Source of the DNA: Candidatus Korarchaeum sp.
Lineage (GTDB): Archaea; Korarchaeota; Korarchaeia; Korarchaeales; Korarchaeaceae
Direction: 5' to 3'
DNA length: 64,000 nt
NCBI GenBank assembly: GCA_038888615.1
Contig: JAWAID010000001.1
Location: 310,001 to 374,000 of the forward strand
Notes under the pieces: model-generated
The model's input: only the letters and a program-made list of their open reading frames with translations
The model's database searches: none
What the model was told of the DNA's origin: nothing
Shown here: one piece after another, positions 47,302 to 55,352 of the stretch
Position numbering within the stretch: the first letter of the stretch is position 1
Layout of the letters: every line of letters starts with the position of its first letter
Program-made: the position numbers and the translations under genes

Positions 47302-47925
47302 ATGTCCTATAGGGAGGCAGCACAGAAGGTAAGGATAGCGGAGCTCCTCTCGGGGGATTTCGAGGAGGTCTCGGTAGAGGGGATCAGGTACTTCAGGCTC
47401 CCATGGGGGAGTGTTCTCAAGGTCAGAGTAATGGGCTTAGTCGTGGAATCAAGCTTGAGGGAGGACGGGACCTTCGCTACGCTGGATCTACACGATGGTA
47501 CGGCTTCTATCCAAGTTAAGGCTTGGGATGAGGATGTGTCCCTCTTAATAGACCCAGATACAGGGAAATTATACGATCAAGGAACTGTATTAGACGTTAT
47601 AGCTAGAGTGAGGAGCTGGAAGGACTCAATATACCTTTCCCCCGTTCTAATCATAAAAGTGAGGGACCCAAACGCTATCCTCCTGAGGGAACTGGAGATA
47701 CTGAGGAGGGAGCTGAGGATTAGGGTGAAGCCTAAGAAAGATGAGGAGAACCTGATGAGGGATTTAATAAGGATCCTGAAGGATCTGGGTCCCCTATCTG
47801 CTGATGAGGTAGCTGACCTCCTTAAGGAGGATCACCTCAAGCTCAAGAGGAAGTTGGATGAGATGGCCTCGTACGGACTGCTTCAGAGGGACGAGGGAAG
47901 GTACAGTTACATCGGTCATTATTAG
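47302..47925 (+). CDS. RPA32-like OB-fold protein with winged helix
   Basis: An OB fold spans about 30-125 (GSVLKVRVMGLVVES, TASIQVKAWDED, VLDVIARVRSWKDSIYLSP), followed by a winged helix at 145-205 (GPLSADEVADLLKEDHLKLKRKLDEM). This is the layout of RPA32, the small subunit of replication protein A. A TATA-like GGTTAATATACT at 47271 is 20-30 bases upstream. Confidence 0.83.
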   Translation: MSYREAAQKVRIAELLSGDFEEVSVEGIRYFRLPWGSVLKVRVMGLVVESSLREDGTFATLDLHDGTASIQVKAWDEDVSLLIDPDTGKLYDQGTVLDVIARVRSWKDSIYLSPVLIIKVRDPNAILLRELEILRRELRIRVKPKKDEENLMRDLIRILKDLGPLSADEVADLLKEDHLKLKRKLDEMASYGLLQRDEGRYSYIGHY

Positions 47926-48058
47926 GCGAAGCAATTCCTTGAGATGGTCCATGTCCCACTATTTAAACTATTAACTCAAATTAATTCGCCGCTATCTACA
48001 TACTCTAGCGCAGAGTCCCGAGGAGGGGTTTGAAAGACTGGAACCGACGAACTCCTAC

Positions 48059-48069
48059 CTTTAAAAATG
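48059..48069 (+). promoter_or_regulatory. TATA box of the translation-factor operon
   Basis: CTTTAAAAATG lies about 30 bases upstream of the aIF2-beta ATG at 48095. It probably drives the run of genes to Top6A. Confidence 0.55.
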
Positions 48070-48094
48070 CTTGCTTCCCTCCTAATGGGTGAAG

Positions 48095-48517
48095 ATGTCT
48101 TCAAGAGAAGAGTATCTACAGATGCTCGCGGAAGCCAGGAAGAAGCTCCCTAAACTCGTGGTCAGCGGTGAGAGGTTCTCTCCGCCTAGGCCTATAGTAG
48201 CAATAGAGGGAAAGCAAACGCATATAGTGAACTTCAAGGAGATAGTTACGGCTGTAAATAGGGACGCTAAAATGATAGCCAGATACTTATCCAAGGAGCT
48301 GGGGTCCCCTTATTTCCTCACAGAGGATGAGAGGAAGCTGATACTCAGCAGGAAGATAGACCCTAAGCAAGTTGAGAACAGAATAGAGAGGTTCATAAGA
48401 ACTTACGTGATATGCCCTCACTGCGGCAGGCCTGATACGACTCTCATTAAAGTGAAGAAGGCTTGGGTCCTCAGGTGCCAAGCTTGCGGTGCTGAAACAC
48501 CAGTCCCCAAGCTGTGA
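48095..48517 (+). CDS. Translation initiation factor aIF2 beta
   Basis: The factor helps deliver initiator tRNA to the small subunit. THIVNFKEIVTAVNRDAKMI is the central domain, and the C-terminal zinc ribbon reads CPHCGRPDT...CQACGAETPVPKL. GTG 48089 is an in-frame alternative start. It opens the operon. Confidence 0.95.
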   Translation: MSSREEYLQMLAEARKKLPKLVVSGERFSPPRPIVAIEGKQTHIVNFKEIVTAVNRDAKMIARYLSKELGSPYFLTEDERKLILSRKIDPKQVENRIERFIRTYVICPHCGRPDTTLIKVKKAWVLRCQACGAETPVPKL

Positions 48518-48526
48518 GGTGATCGC

Positions 48527-48883
48527 TTGAGGTCGAAGAAGGGAAGCAGTAAGGGAGGAGATATAGAGAGGTCTTTGGACGCTGAGATGGAGGAACTACT
48601 ACCGGCTGAGGAGCTGGAAGTGTTCGGGAGGGTCTTAGAGCCCCTAGGGAAGGGACACTTCAGGGTGGAATGCGCTGATAACACCGTGAGAGTGTGCAGA
48701 GTTAGGGGTAAGCTCAGAGGGAGAAAGGGCTGGGTGAAGAGGGGTGATATTGTGCTCGTATCCCTCTGGCCCTTTCAGAGGAGCAGGGGCGATATAGTGG
48801 TGAGGTACGATAGGCAACAGGTGAACTGGTTAATGGAAAAGGGTTACATACCTAAGGAGTGGGCTTCCCTTGAGGAGGGCTGA
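48527..48883 (+). CDS. Translation initiation factor aIF1A
   Basis: The S1-like OB fold is seen in EVFGRVLEPLGKGHFRVECADN and CRVRGKLRGRKGWVKRGDIVLVSLW. Start TTG 48527 has GAGGTGA upstream. It binds the ribosomal A site during initiation. Confidence 0.95.
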   Translation: MRSKKGSSKGGDIERSLDAEMEELLPAEELEVFGRVLEPLGKGHFRVECADNTVRVCRVRGKLRGRKGWVKRGDIVLVSLWPFQRSRGDIVVRYDRQQVNWLMEKGYIPKEWASLEEG

Positions 48884-48885
48884 AT

Positions 48886-49704
48886 TTGGATGAGAGGCTG
48901 GAGGAACTCGAGGAGAAAGTGGAGGAGATACTGAGGAAGGGAAGGGAAGAAAGGAGGGTCAAGGATGAGGAATATTATGAAGTCAAACAACTTGTTTTCG
49001 ACAACAGGACAGTCAGAAACCTTCTGAAGCTCTTCAACAAAGGTGTTCTAAACGACTTAACTTGGATAGTGAGCTCCGGAAAGGAGTCGGTTGTGCTAGC
49101 TGGGAGAGGAGCTGGGATCGAGGTAGCTGTGAAGGTGCACAGGGTCCACACGGCCAACTTCAAGAGGTACTTGGACTACATAGTCGGTGACCACAGGTTC
49201 GTCCCGATTAAGGATAAGGAGAAGTTGGTCTATGTGTGGGCGAAGAAGGAGTTCAGGAACCTGAAGAGGATGTGGGAGAATGGTGTTAATGTCCCTAAGC
49301 CAGTGGACTTAGCTGGTAACGTAGTTGTCATGGAGTTCATAGGTGAGGGGAGCGTCCCAGCCCCTCTCCTGAGGGAAGTCGAACTGTTGGAAAGCCCTAG
49401 AGAAGTCAGAGATACCATTATAGAGGACGTGAGGAAGTGTTACTTGAAAGCAGGACTTGTTCACGGTGATCTCAGCGAGTACAACCTGATGTACTGGAAA
49501 GGAAAGCCTTGGATTATCGATGTTTCCCAAGCAGTCGTTTTAGAGCACCCTCTCTCTTATTCACTCCTCCTGAGGGATTTAGAGAGAGTGGTAAACTTCT
49601 TTAAGAGGAGGTACAGGTTGAACTCGATCGATGTCAGAGAGCTAGCTGACGAATTGGTGAGGGAGAGGGATCTTCTTGAGGGAGATAAGAGTTCTGATAC
49701 CTAA
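48886..49704 (+). CDS. rio1: Rio1 protein kinase/ATPase
   Basis: Rio1 acts in late 40S/30S maturation. Seen are SSGKESVVLAG (P-loop like), VAVKVHRV, the catalytic LVHGDLSEYNLMYW and WIIDVSQAV. TTG 48886 follows aIF1A directly. Next to it is the Dim2-like KH gene, another small-subunit maturation factor. Confidence 0.94.
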   Translation: MDERLEELEEKVEEILRKGREERRVKDEEYYEVKQLVFDNRTVRNLLKLFNKGVLNDLTWIVSSGKESVVLAGRGAGIEVAVKVHRVHTANFKRYLDYIVGDHRFVPIKDKEKLVYVWAKKEFRNLKRMWENGVNVPKPVDLAGNVVVMEFIGEGSVPAPLLREVELLESPREVRDTIIEDVRKCYLKAGLVHGDLSEYNLMYWKGKPWIIDVSQAVVLEHPLSYSLLLRDLERVVNFFKRRYRLNSIDVRELADELVRERDLLEGDKSSDT

Positions 49705-50260
49705 GGAGAGAGTGGGTGTCCTGATAGGTAAGAGGGGCTCGACCAAGGCTAGGATAGAGGAGCTGACGAAGGCTAGAATAGATGTGGACAGTTCAACAGG
49801 GGAGGTGACGATAAGCTTCCCAGAGCCCCCCGGTGACCCTCTCCTACCGATGAAACTCGAGTCAGTCGTGAGAGCTATAGGAAGGGGGTTCAACCCCGAG
49901 GTAGCGATGATGCTGCTGGAGGACGACTACGTACTGGAGGTGATAGATATAAGGAGGTTTGTTGGTGATACGAAGAACGCTCTCACCAGGATGAGGGGGA
50001 GGCTCATAGGGGAGAGGGGGAGGGCTAGGATGTACATAGAGGAGAGGACGAACACCAAGATCTCAGTTTACGGACACACTGTCTCCATAATAGGGAGAAC
50101 ATACGATGTTGTAGCCGCTAGGGAGGCTGTGATCTCCCTCCTGGAGGGGTCAATGCACTCAACCGCTTACAGGTTGATGGAGAGGAAGATAGCCGAGATG
50201 AGTAAGAGGAGGATAATGGATGAGATGATGCTCGATAAGGCTTTAAGGGAGAAGGAGTGA
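49676..50260 (+). CDS. KH-domain protein (Dim2/Pno1-like)
   Basis: Two KH domains: VGVLIGKRGSTKARIEEL and GRLIGERGRARMYIEERT, each with its GxxG loop. Archaeal Dim2 binds aIF2-alpha and pre-rRNA. TTG 49676 overlaps the rio1 end by 29 bases, consistent with coupling. Confidence 0.92.
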   Translation: MREIRVLIPKERVGVLIGKRGSTKARIEELTKARIDVDSSTGEVTISFPEPPGDPLLPMKLESVVRAIGRGFNPEVAMMLLEDDYVLEVIDIRRFVGDTKNALTRMRGRLIGERGRARMYIEERTNTKISVYGHTVSIIGRTYDVVAAREAVISLLEGSMHSTAYRLMERKIAEMSKRRIMDEMMLDKALREKE

Positions 50261-50274
50261 TCTCGGGTGATCTT

Positions 50275-51810
50275 ATGGCCGAGGGATTGAAGCTAGAGGA
50301 GATAAGTGCTGCCGACTTCTTCTACAGGAACAGATCGCTGGCGGGTTTTGACAATCCCGTGAGGGCTACTTACACAATAGTTAGGGAACTGGTTGAGAAC
50401 TCCCTCGATGCCGTGGAGCTCTCAGGGAAATCCCCTAAGGTAACTGTAGTGATGAGGGAGGAGAGGGGAGCGAGTGAAGAGGGGCTCCCCTGGTATAGGA
50501 TAAAGGTAGCTGATAACGGTGTGGGGATGAGTCCCGAGGAGATACCCCTAGCTTTCGGCAGGGTGTTCGTCAGCTCTAAGTATAAGTTGATCCAGAGTAG
50601 GGGTACCTTCGGCTTAGGTGGTACTATGGCTCTTCTTTACGGACAGATAACCACTAATATGCCCTTCAAGATAACCTCAGCTAAGGAAGGGGAACCCGCC
50701 CACGAGTTCACGATGATGATAGACATAAGGAAGAACGAACCCATAGTGCTCGAGAGGAGAATAGTGAAGAGAGCCTCCAGGAGGTCCTTCACAGTAGTCG
50801 AGTCCACGTTCGAGGGGAGTTACCAGAGGGCTAAGAGGAAGATAGTGGAGTACCTACAGCAAACAGCTATAGTCGTCCCCTACGTATCGATAGCCTTCCT
50901 AGACCCCGAGGGCTACTTCTATCTCTTCCCCAAGAGCACTGATAGAATGCCGCCGAGACCTAAGGAAGCTCTGTTTCACCCAAAGGGAGTGGATTTAGAG
51001 CTTCTCCAGAGGTTGTTGAGCTCCACGAGGACTAGAACCATAGAATCTTTTCTAATAACACACTTCCAGAGGGTCGGGAAGAAGACAGCTAATGAGCTCC
51101 TCAAGATAGCTAAGCTGGATCCTGATAAGAAACCCTTAGAATTAACTAAGGAGGAAATAAGGGCGCTTTACGAGGCTTTGAGGAGCTATAAGGACTTCCT
51201 CCCTCCTGACCCCAGCGTCCTCTCGCCACTAGGTGAGGACCTCCTGGAATCGGGCATAAGGAAGGAACTCCAGCCTGAGTTCATTAAAGCAGTCCAGAGA
51301 CCTCCTTCCGTCTACGAAGCACACCCCTTCATAGTGGAGACAGCCATAGCTTACGGCGGGATGATAAGGCCCACCGGCGACATACAGCTCTACAGGTACG
51401 CTAACAAGATACCTCTGCTCTACGATGTATCTAGCGATGTCTCCTACCAAGTGATAAAGAGGATGGACTGGAGTATATACGGTATAAAGAACCCTGAGGA
51501 AGATCCAATAGCTTTCTTCGTTCACATAGTCTCTACTAAGGTTCCCTTCAAAACTGTGGGGAAGGAGTTCATAGCTAACGTTCCCGAAGTAGCTAGGGAG
51601 ATAGAGCTAGGCCTGAGGGAGTGCGCTAGGGAGCTCAGACTCTTCTTAGGAAGAAAGAGGAAGAAGGAAATGTTATTGAAGAGATATGAGCTCTTTAAGA
51701 TGTACTATGAGCTGATATCTTTGGTTCTAGAGGAGATATTGGGAAAGAGACCTCCCGTGGAGAAGCTAGTCGAGAAGGTAAGGGGTACGGGTGAGGAGGA
51801 TGAGCAGTGA
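50275..51810 (+). CDS. top6B: DNA topoisomerase VI subunit B
   Basis: The ATPase subunit. The Bergerat fold shows RELVENSLDAVE, VADNGVGMSPEE and GTFGLGGTMAL; the central H2TH region is FQRVGKKTANELLK. ATG 50275 has GGTGATC upstream; GTG 50257 overlaps the previous stop and is in frame. Length 512 fits. Confidence 0.95.
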   Translation: MAEGLKLEEISAADFFYRNRSLAGFDNPVRATYTIVRELVENSLDAVELSGKSPKVTVVMREERGASEEGLPWYRIKVADNGVGMSPEEIPLAFGRVFVSSKYKLIQSRGTFGLGGTMALLYGQITTNMPFKITSAKEGEPAHEFTMMIDIRKNEPIVLERRIVKRASRRSFTVVESTFEGSYQRAKRKIVEYLQQTAIVVPYVSIAFLDPEGYFYLFPKSTDRMPPRPKEALFHPKGVDLELLQRLLSSTRTRTIESFLITHFQRVGKKTANELLKIAKLDPDKKPLELTKEEIRALYEALRSYKDFLPPDPSVLSPLGEDLLESGIRKELQPEFIKAVQRPPSVYEAHPFIVETAIAYGGMIRPTGDIQLYRYANKIPLLYDVSSDVSYQVIKRMDWSIYGIKNPEEDPIAFFVHIVSTKVPFKTVGKEFIANVPEVAREIELGLRECARELRLFLGRKRKKEMLLKRYELFKMYYELISLVLEEILGKRPPVEKLVEKVRGTGEEDEQ

Positions 51811-52897
51811 CGTTAAGTCGAAGGTAGTGGAGATAGCTGAGAGGGTAGCTAAGGCTATAGAGGAGGGCAGGTTCCCCGAGCTGGAGTACCCGCCCAATAC
51901 CCAGAGGAACATACTCTTCGATGAGAGGGTGGGTTACATATTCAAGCCGACCTTCTACGGGAGGATAAAAGGCTCCCACTCGAAGAGTCTGAAGACTCTC
52001 TCAGGAGTTCTCTACGGGATGAGTAGGGCTCTGGATCACCTGGAAAATGGATTAACCATGACGAAGAGGGACTTCTACTACTTACACAAGGTCGAGAAGC
52101 TAAAGGGGACTCTCTTCCCTGAGGACCAGAGGGAGACGGACGCTAGGATAATACTGATGGAGCTCCTTTTAGGGATGCCTAGAGAAGCTTTCTCAATAAC
52201 TAGTGATCCTAGAGGATGGATCTACGGTGATATAGAACTTGTAGATAGATCTGGGAGAGTACTGAGAGCAGATCAGGTCGGCGAGATGGGATACTCAGTA
52301 CCTCCGAGGCCTGAGAACGTGAGATTCAAGAGGATAGGAGTTAAGGCTGTGGTAGCTGTCGAGAAGGTCGGGCCGGCCAAGAACATGATAGAGCTCGGTA
52401 TACCTGAGGAGAGGAAGATAGCGATAGCAATACTGCAGGGACAGGCATCAAGGAGCATGAGGAGGTTCCTAAGGATGATCTCGGATGAGGGAGTTCCTGT
52501 AGCGATACTGACTGACCTCTCCCCCTGGTCACTGAGGATAGCAGCTACAGTAGTTTACAATAGCATAAACTCGGCTCACATACCTCACTTAGCCACTCCC
52601 GAAGCCAGGTTCATAGGTATACTCACTAGGGACGTCGAGGAAGGGTTTTTCAAGGACTACAAGTTCGCTCTGGAGCCTCTCACATCGGCCGACTACAAGG
52701 CGGCGTTGGATAACCAGAGCCTACCGAACCTTCAGAACGAGTTCTGGCAAAAGGAGAATAAGTGGTTCTTGGAGAACAAGAAGAAAGCTGAATTAGAGAT
52801 ATTCAAGGCCATGAGTCCCTCTGCCAAGACCCTGAAGGAGTACTTCGTCAAGTACCTGAGCGAGAAACTCGAGCAGCATCTGGGGATAAGCATATGA
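51800..52897 (+). CDS. top6A: DNA topoisomerase VI subunit A, unusual Toprim
   Basis: The DNA-cutting subunit related to Spo11. The catalytic Tyr is in TMTKRDFYYLHK (Tyr93 or 94). The Toprim Glu is in VAVEKVG. Where the family has D-x-D-P-W/Y-G, this protein reads LTDLSPWSLRIA, so the second Asp is Ser and the Gly is Ser. The rest (NSINSAHIPHLATPEARFIGI) is well conserved. ATG 51800 or GTG 51791, overlapping top6B. Confidence 0.93.
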   Translation: MSSDVKSKVVEIAERVAKAIEEGRFPELEYPPNTQRNILFDERVGYIFKPTFYGRIKGSHSKSLKTLSGVLYGMSRALDHLENGLTMTKRDFYYLHKVEKLKGTLFPEDQRETDARIILMELLLGMPREAFSITSDPRGWIYGDIELVDRSGRVLRADQVGEMGYSVPPRPENVRFKRIGVKAVVAVEKVGPAKNMIELGIPEERKIAIAILQGQASRSMRRFLRMISDEGVPVAILTDLSPWSLRIAATVVYNSINSAHIPHLATPEARFIGILTRDVEEGFFKDYKFALEPLTSADYKAALDNQSLPNLQNEFWQKENKWFLENKKKAELEIFKAMSPSAKTLKEYFVKYLSEKLEQHLGISI

Positions 52898-52910
52898 AGG
52901 TTTTTATTTC
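52897..52910 (+). promoter_or_regulatory. TATA-like box of tRNA-Glu/tRNA-Leu
   Basis: AAGGTTTTTATTTC starts at the top6A stop region and ends 20 bases before tRNA-Glu. Confidence 0.45.
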
Positions 52911-52929
52911 GGTGTGGCTTCATTGGTTT

Positions 52930-53003
52930 GCTCCGGTGGTGTAGCTGGTCAAGCATAGGGGCCTTTCGAGCCCCAGACCCGGGTTCAAATCCCGGCCGGA
53001 GCA
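52930..53003 (+). tRNA. tRNA-Glu (TTC)
   Basis: Acceptor GCTCCGG pairs with CCGGAGC; loop CTTTCGA. CCA is encoded at 53004-53006, directly before the next tRNA. Confidence 0.96.
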
Positions 53004-53006
53004 CCA

Positions 53007-53093
53007 GCGGGGGTAGCCGAGCCAGGTCCAAGGCGCCGGATTCAGGGTCCGGTGGGCGTCAGGCCCGCGTGGGTTCAAATCCCACCCCCCGCA
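53007..53093 (+). tRNA. tRNA-Leu (CAG)
   Basis: Acceptor GCGGGGG pairs with CCCCCGC; the loop is TTCAGGG and a long variable arm (GGGCGTCAGGCCC) marks a class II tRNA. It follows tRNA-Glu without spacer. Confidence 0.95.
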
Positions 53094-53311
53094 CTCTAAG
53101 ATCGCCTCATTCAGAGATGGGTAGACTGTTCGCCCCTCCGGTACGCTACCTGTTTGCAAGCTAGACTATGCAGAACGCACCCTAAGTTCATTGTCTCAGC
53201 GGGAAAGATTATGCTTCCTCCATGATCCCTATGATATAGGAGGTCACTGGCTTGGAGATCTGAGAGAGCTCATCCGATCGATGAGTACTGATTTTAACGA
53301 TCTCCTCACTA

Positions 53312-53440
53312 GGGTTCTGAGCTAAGCATGGATAAGTATATCCATCTTAGCCCTTGGGGCTCATCAGCCTCTCGATCATCGGCCCCCGTCAGGGTGAACC
53401 CGCTCCGAGCCATAAGCTCCTCGAAGAGCTTAGGGCTTGG
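53312..53440 (-). ncRNA. Omega-RNA-like scaffold of element D (orphan)
   Basis: The segment keeps CTCGGAGCGGGTT, CCCTGACGGGGGCCGAT and AGGCTGATGAGCCCC of the other copies. The small hairpin is AGCTC-TTCGAG-GAGCT, a compensated variant of copy A. The flank that would be the guide begins TAGTGAGGAGATCG outward from 53310. Confidence 0.5.
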
Positions 53441-53683
53441 AGAAAGACCCTCCATCCGAAGGAAGGCAGCGTTAAGCTACCTATCCATCCTCAACCCGCA
53501 TCTGCATTCGTAAACTCCTTTCGGGGCATTGATCTTTCCACATCGGAGCACCTTTTGCTCGTATCCTTAGGGTTGAGGATCACAACACTCGACTTATATG
53601 CCATAAGAGACCGTATGATCTTCCAGTCGCTCTTCACAACTTTTCTATTATGCTTTCTCGATTTACTGAACATCCCTCCTTCC

Positions 53684-53893
53684 TTAAATTCTCGAAACCA
53701 TCATTAACTTATCCCTCAACCGTTTCTTGAACTCCCCACTTTTGGGTATTACTGGGCTGCGTCCACCGTGTTTCCACCTGATCTCAGCCCATATCCCATC
53801 TAAAGCTCTCTGAAGCAGCAGTCTATAGTCCTCAGGGAACCCTGAGACATCGTAGCTATGCTTGGTGCTGTAAGCTCTGTAGTTCACTGACAT
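53684..53893 (-). pseudogene. N-terminal fragment of TnpB
   Basis: The fragment reads YRAYSTKHSYDVSGFPEDYR and ends GEFKKRLRDKLM before a stop; archaeal TnpB proteins start in this way. About 230 central residues, including the RuvC Asp and Glu, are gone. It tells that the family is TnpB rather than another zinc-ribbon protein. Confidence 0.8.
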
Positions 53894-54082
53894 TCAGCTT
53901 CCCATCAACTTACCTTTTTAAAATTATCCTCATCTATTCTACATTTTTGTACTTATCTATCCATTTTGAAACTGCTGAAGGAGGCGATTAAGTGTAACTG
54001 AGCATAGTGTAAATATCAAAAAGGAATCCGAATTCTTGGACCCTGAGAAAGAGAGTCTTGAGCATGACCCACACCTGACCAG

Positions 54083-54094
54083 AAAAACTTAATA
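54083..54094 (+). promoter_or_regulatory. TATA box of tRNA-Gln
   Basis: AAAAACTTAATA lies 24-35 bases before the tRNA. Confidence 0.55.
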
Positions 54095-54117
54095 GGCTAG
54101 TGGGATAGTTCAGTGGA

Positions 54118-54190
54118 AGCCCCGTGGTGTAGCGGCCAAGCACGCCGGGCTTTGGACCCGGAGACCCCGGTTCGAATCCGGGCGGGGCTA
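54118..54190 (+). tRNA. tRNA-Gln (TTG)
   Basis: Acceptor AGCCCCG pairs with CGGGGCT; loop CTTTGGA. CCA is not encoded. Confidence 0.95.
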
Positions 54191-54269
54191 CTAAAATTCC
54201 CTCCCACATAGGGGTGCGAGCTGCTCATTGGGAAATGAAACTCTTGACCGATCCTCCTTACCGTGAAAG

Positions 54270-54280
54270 AGTTAAATATC
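54270..54280 (+). promoter_or_regulatory. TATA box of the Mut7-C gene
   Basis: AGTTAAATATC is followed 27 bases later by ATG 54307, which suggests a leaderless transcript and decides this start over upstream in-frame codons. Confidence 0.55.
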
Positions 54281-54306
54281 CTCAAGAGCCTTTCATCATC
54301 GGAATT

Positions 54307-54819
54307 ATGGTAGATATCGATGAGAGGTTCTTCGTGGTCGACTCAATGAGCGGGAACCTAGCTAAATGGGTCAGGATACTCGGCTGTAGCGTTAAGTACG
54401 TGACTCCCGAGCTTGACGACTCCTCGGTCCTGAACATGCTTGAAGGAGGGATTCTGATAACTAGGGACTCCGAACTCCTCAGAAAAGCCGTTAGGCTTGG
54501 TTATGAGGCTCACGAGGTCCCTCAGGATCTATTAGATGCTATAGTGGTCCTCTCTAGCAGGTTCGGGGTGAGGCTTAAGGTGGATGCTAGGAGGACCAGG
54601 TGCCCCTTCTGCGATACTCCCCTCGAGATATTGAGCAGGGCTAGTATAATCTCAGAGCTACCTAAGGAGGTATTAAGAGGACACAGGAGGTTTTTGACAT
54701 GCAGAAATTGCGGTAAGGTCTTCTGGTTCGGTTCTCACTACTGGAAGATGCTTAGGACACTAGCTAGGGCTAAGAGAAAGCTCCTATTGGATCAGCCAAA
54801 GTCGAGCTCCCCGGGATAG
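54307..54819 (+). CDS. Mut7-C RNase-domain protein (DUF82)
   Basis: The Mut7-C domain (PIN-like) begins FVVDSMSGNLAKWVRILG with the active-site Asp, followed by ILITRDSELLRKA. A C-terminal zinc ribbon is CPFCDTPL and CRNCGKVFW. Archaeal DUF82 proteins are predicted RNases of unknown target. Confidence 0.9.
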   Translation: MVDIDERFFVVDSMSGNLAKWVRILGCSVKYVTPELDDSSVLNMLEGGILITRDSELLRKAVRLGYEAHEVPQDLLDAIVVLSSRFGVRLKVDARRTRCPFCDTPLEILSRASIISELPKEVLRGHRRFLTCRNCGKVFWFGSHYWKMLRTLARAKRKLLLDQPKSSSPG

Positions 54820-54830
54820 GATTCTAAAAA

Positions 54831-55173
54831 GGGTCTTCATTTGAGCCCGAGGCTAGGGATCTCCCAAATGAATCCCTCGAGTCGAGGGCCGATGAAGACT
54901 TGAAGAGTGTTCACCCTGACGAGGGAGGAGGCTTGTGAGGGGTCCGATGAACTCTAGAGGGACCCGAGACCCGTGAACCTCGAGGCTATGCAGCCCGCTT
55001 AGGATTACATAGCCCAGAACCCTCCACCCGGATGCAAGCTCGTGTTCCTTTCGGGGCATCACCCTCTAAATATTTGGAGAGTTTTGAGACCTTAGTATAC
55101 CTGAATGAAGCTTTTTAAGGCAACTACCTGCGTTACTCGGCTCCACTTATTCTGGAACTGCCGGCAGCGGCGG
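54831..55173. mobile_element. Nested, decayed IS605/IS1341-type copies (E)
   Basis: Two opposite remnants are interleaved. Plus strand 54911-55023 has a scaffold relic (TCACCCTGACGAGG) and a right-end hairpin GGCTATG/CATAGCC (54984-55014), ending CAGAACCC at 55023. Minus strand 55173-55025 has a left end (CGCCGCTGCCGGCAGTTCC) and a zinc-ribbon scrap (ATGCCCCGAAAGG). One probably inserted into the other. An inverted repeat TCATTTG/CAAATGA is at the left edge (54838-54872). Confidence 0.6.
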
Positions 55174-55174
55174 G

Positions 55175-55187
55175 ATATATTTAAATT
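55175..55187 (+). promoter_or_regulatory. TATA box of a small RNA
   Basis: ATATATTTAAATT is one of the best TATA boxes in the window. A start about 25 bases on falls at the C/D-like RNA below, not at a gene. Confidence 0.55.
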
Positions 55188-55204
55188 CCGCTGACGCGAG
55201 GGGT

Positions 55205-55272
55205 AATGGGCCGATGAAGGGTTTGTGCGACGGCAATGAACCGTGAGTTGACTGACCTGAGCTGAGGCCCCT
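55205..55272 (+). ncRNA. Candidate box C/D-like small RNA
   Basis: GGGCC at 55208 is followed by GATGA (C-box-like), and CTGA (D-box) at 55262 is followed by GGCCC at 55266-55270, the stem-C...D-stem arrangement of a C/D kink-turn. An internal C'-like AATGAA is at 55235. A clear D' box is missing. A strong TATA lies at the right distance upstream. Such RNAs guide 2'-O-methylation. Confidence 0.42.
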
Positions 55273-55296
55273 CACTGCAGAATACGTGATGTATAA

Positions 55297-55306
55297 CGAT
55301 TTAATC
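55297..55306 (+). promoter_or_regulatory. TATA box of the TyrRS gene
   Basis: ACGATTTAAT predicts a transcript start near 55330, very close to the coding start region. Confidence 0.5.
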
Positions 55307-55352
55307 TGGGCCGGGGGTCACGCTAGGTGATACTACGGACAGGCTGGAGTTA

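Larger units (their letters stand above)
53311..53986 (-). mobile_element. Deleted IS605/IS1341-type element (copy D) with tnpB pieces
   Basis: Minus strand, left end CGCCTCCTTCAGCAGTTTC near 53986. A start at 53893 encodes the first 65 residues of TnpB (KHSYDVSGFPEDYRLLLQRALDGIW). After an internal deletion the C-terminus resumes (MAYKSSVVILNPKDTSKRC) and then breaks in the zinc ribbon. The right end (53312-53440) carries the conserved scaffold and a terminal hairpin at 53321-53355, ending CAGAACCC at 53311. Longest of the copies. Confidence 0.85.
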
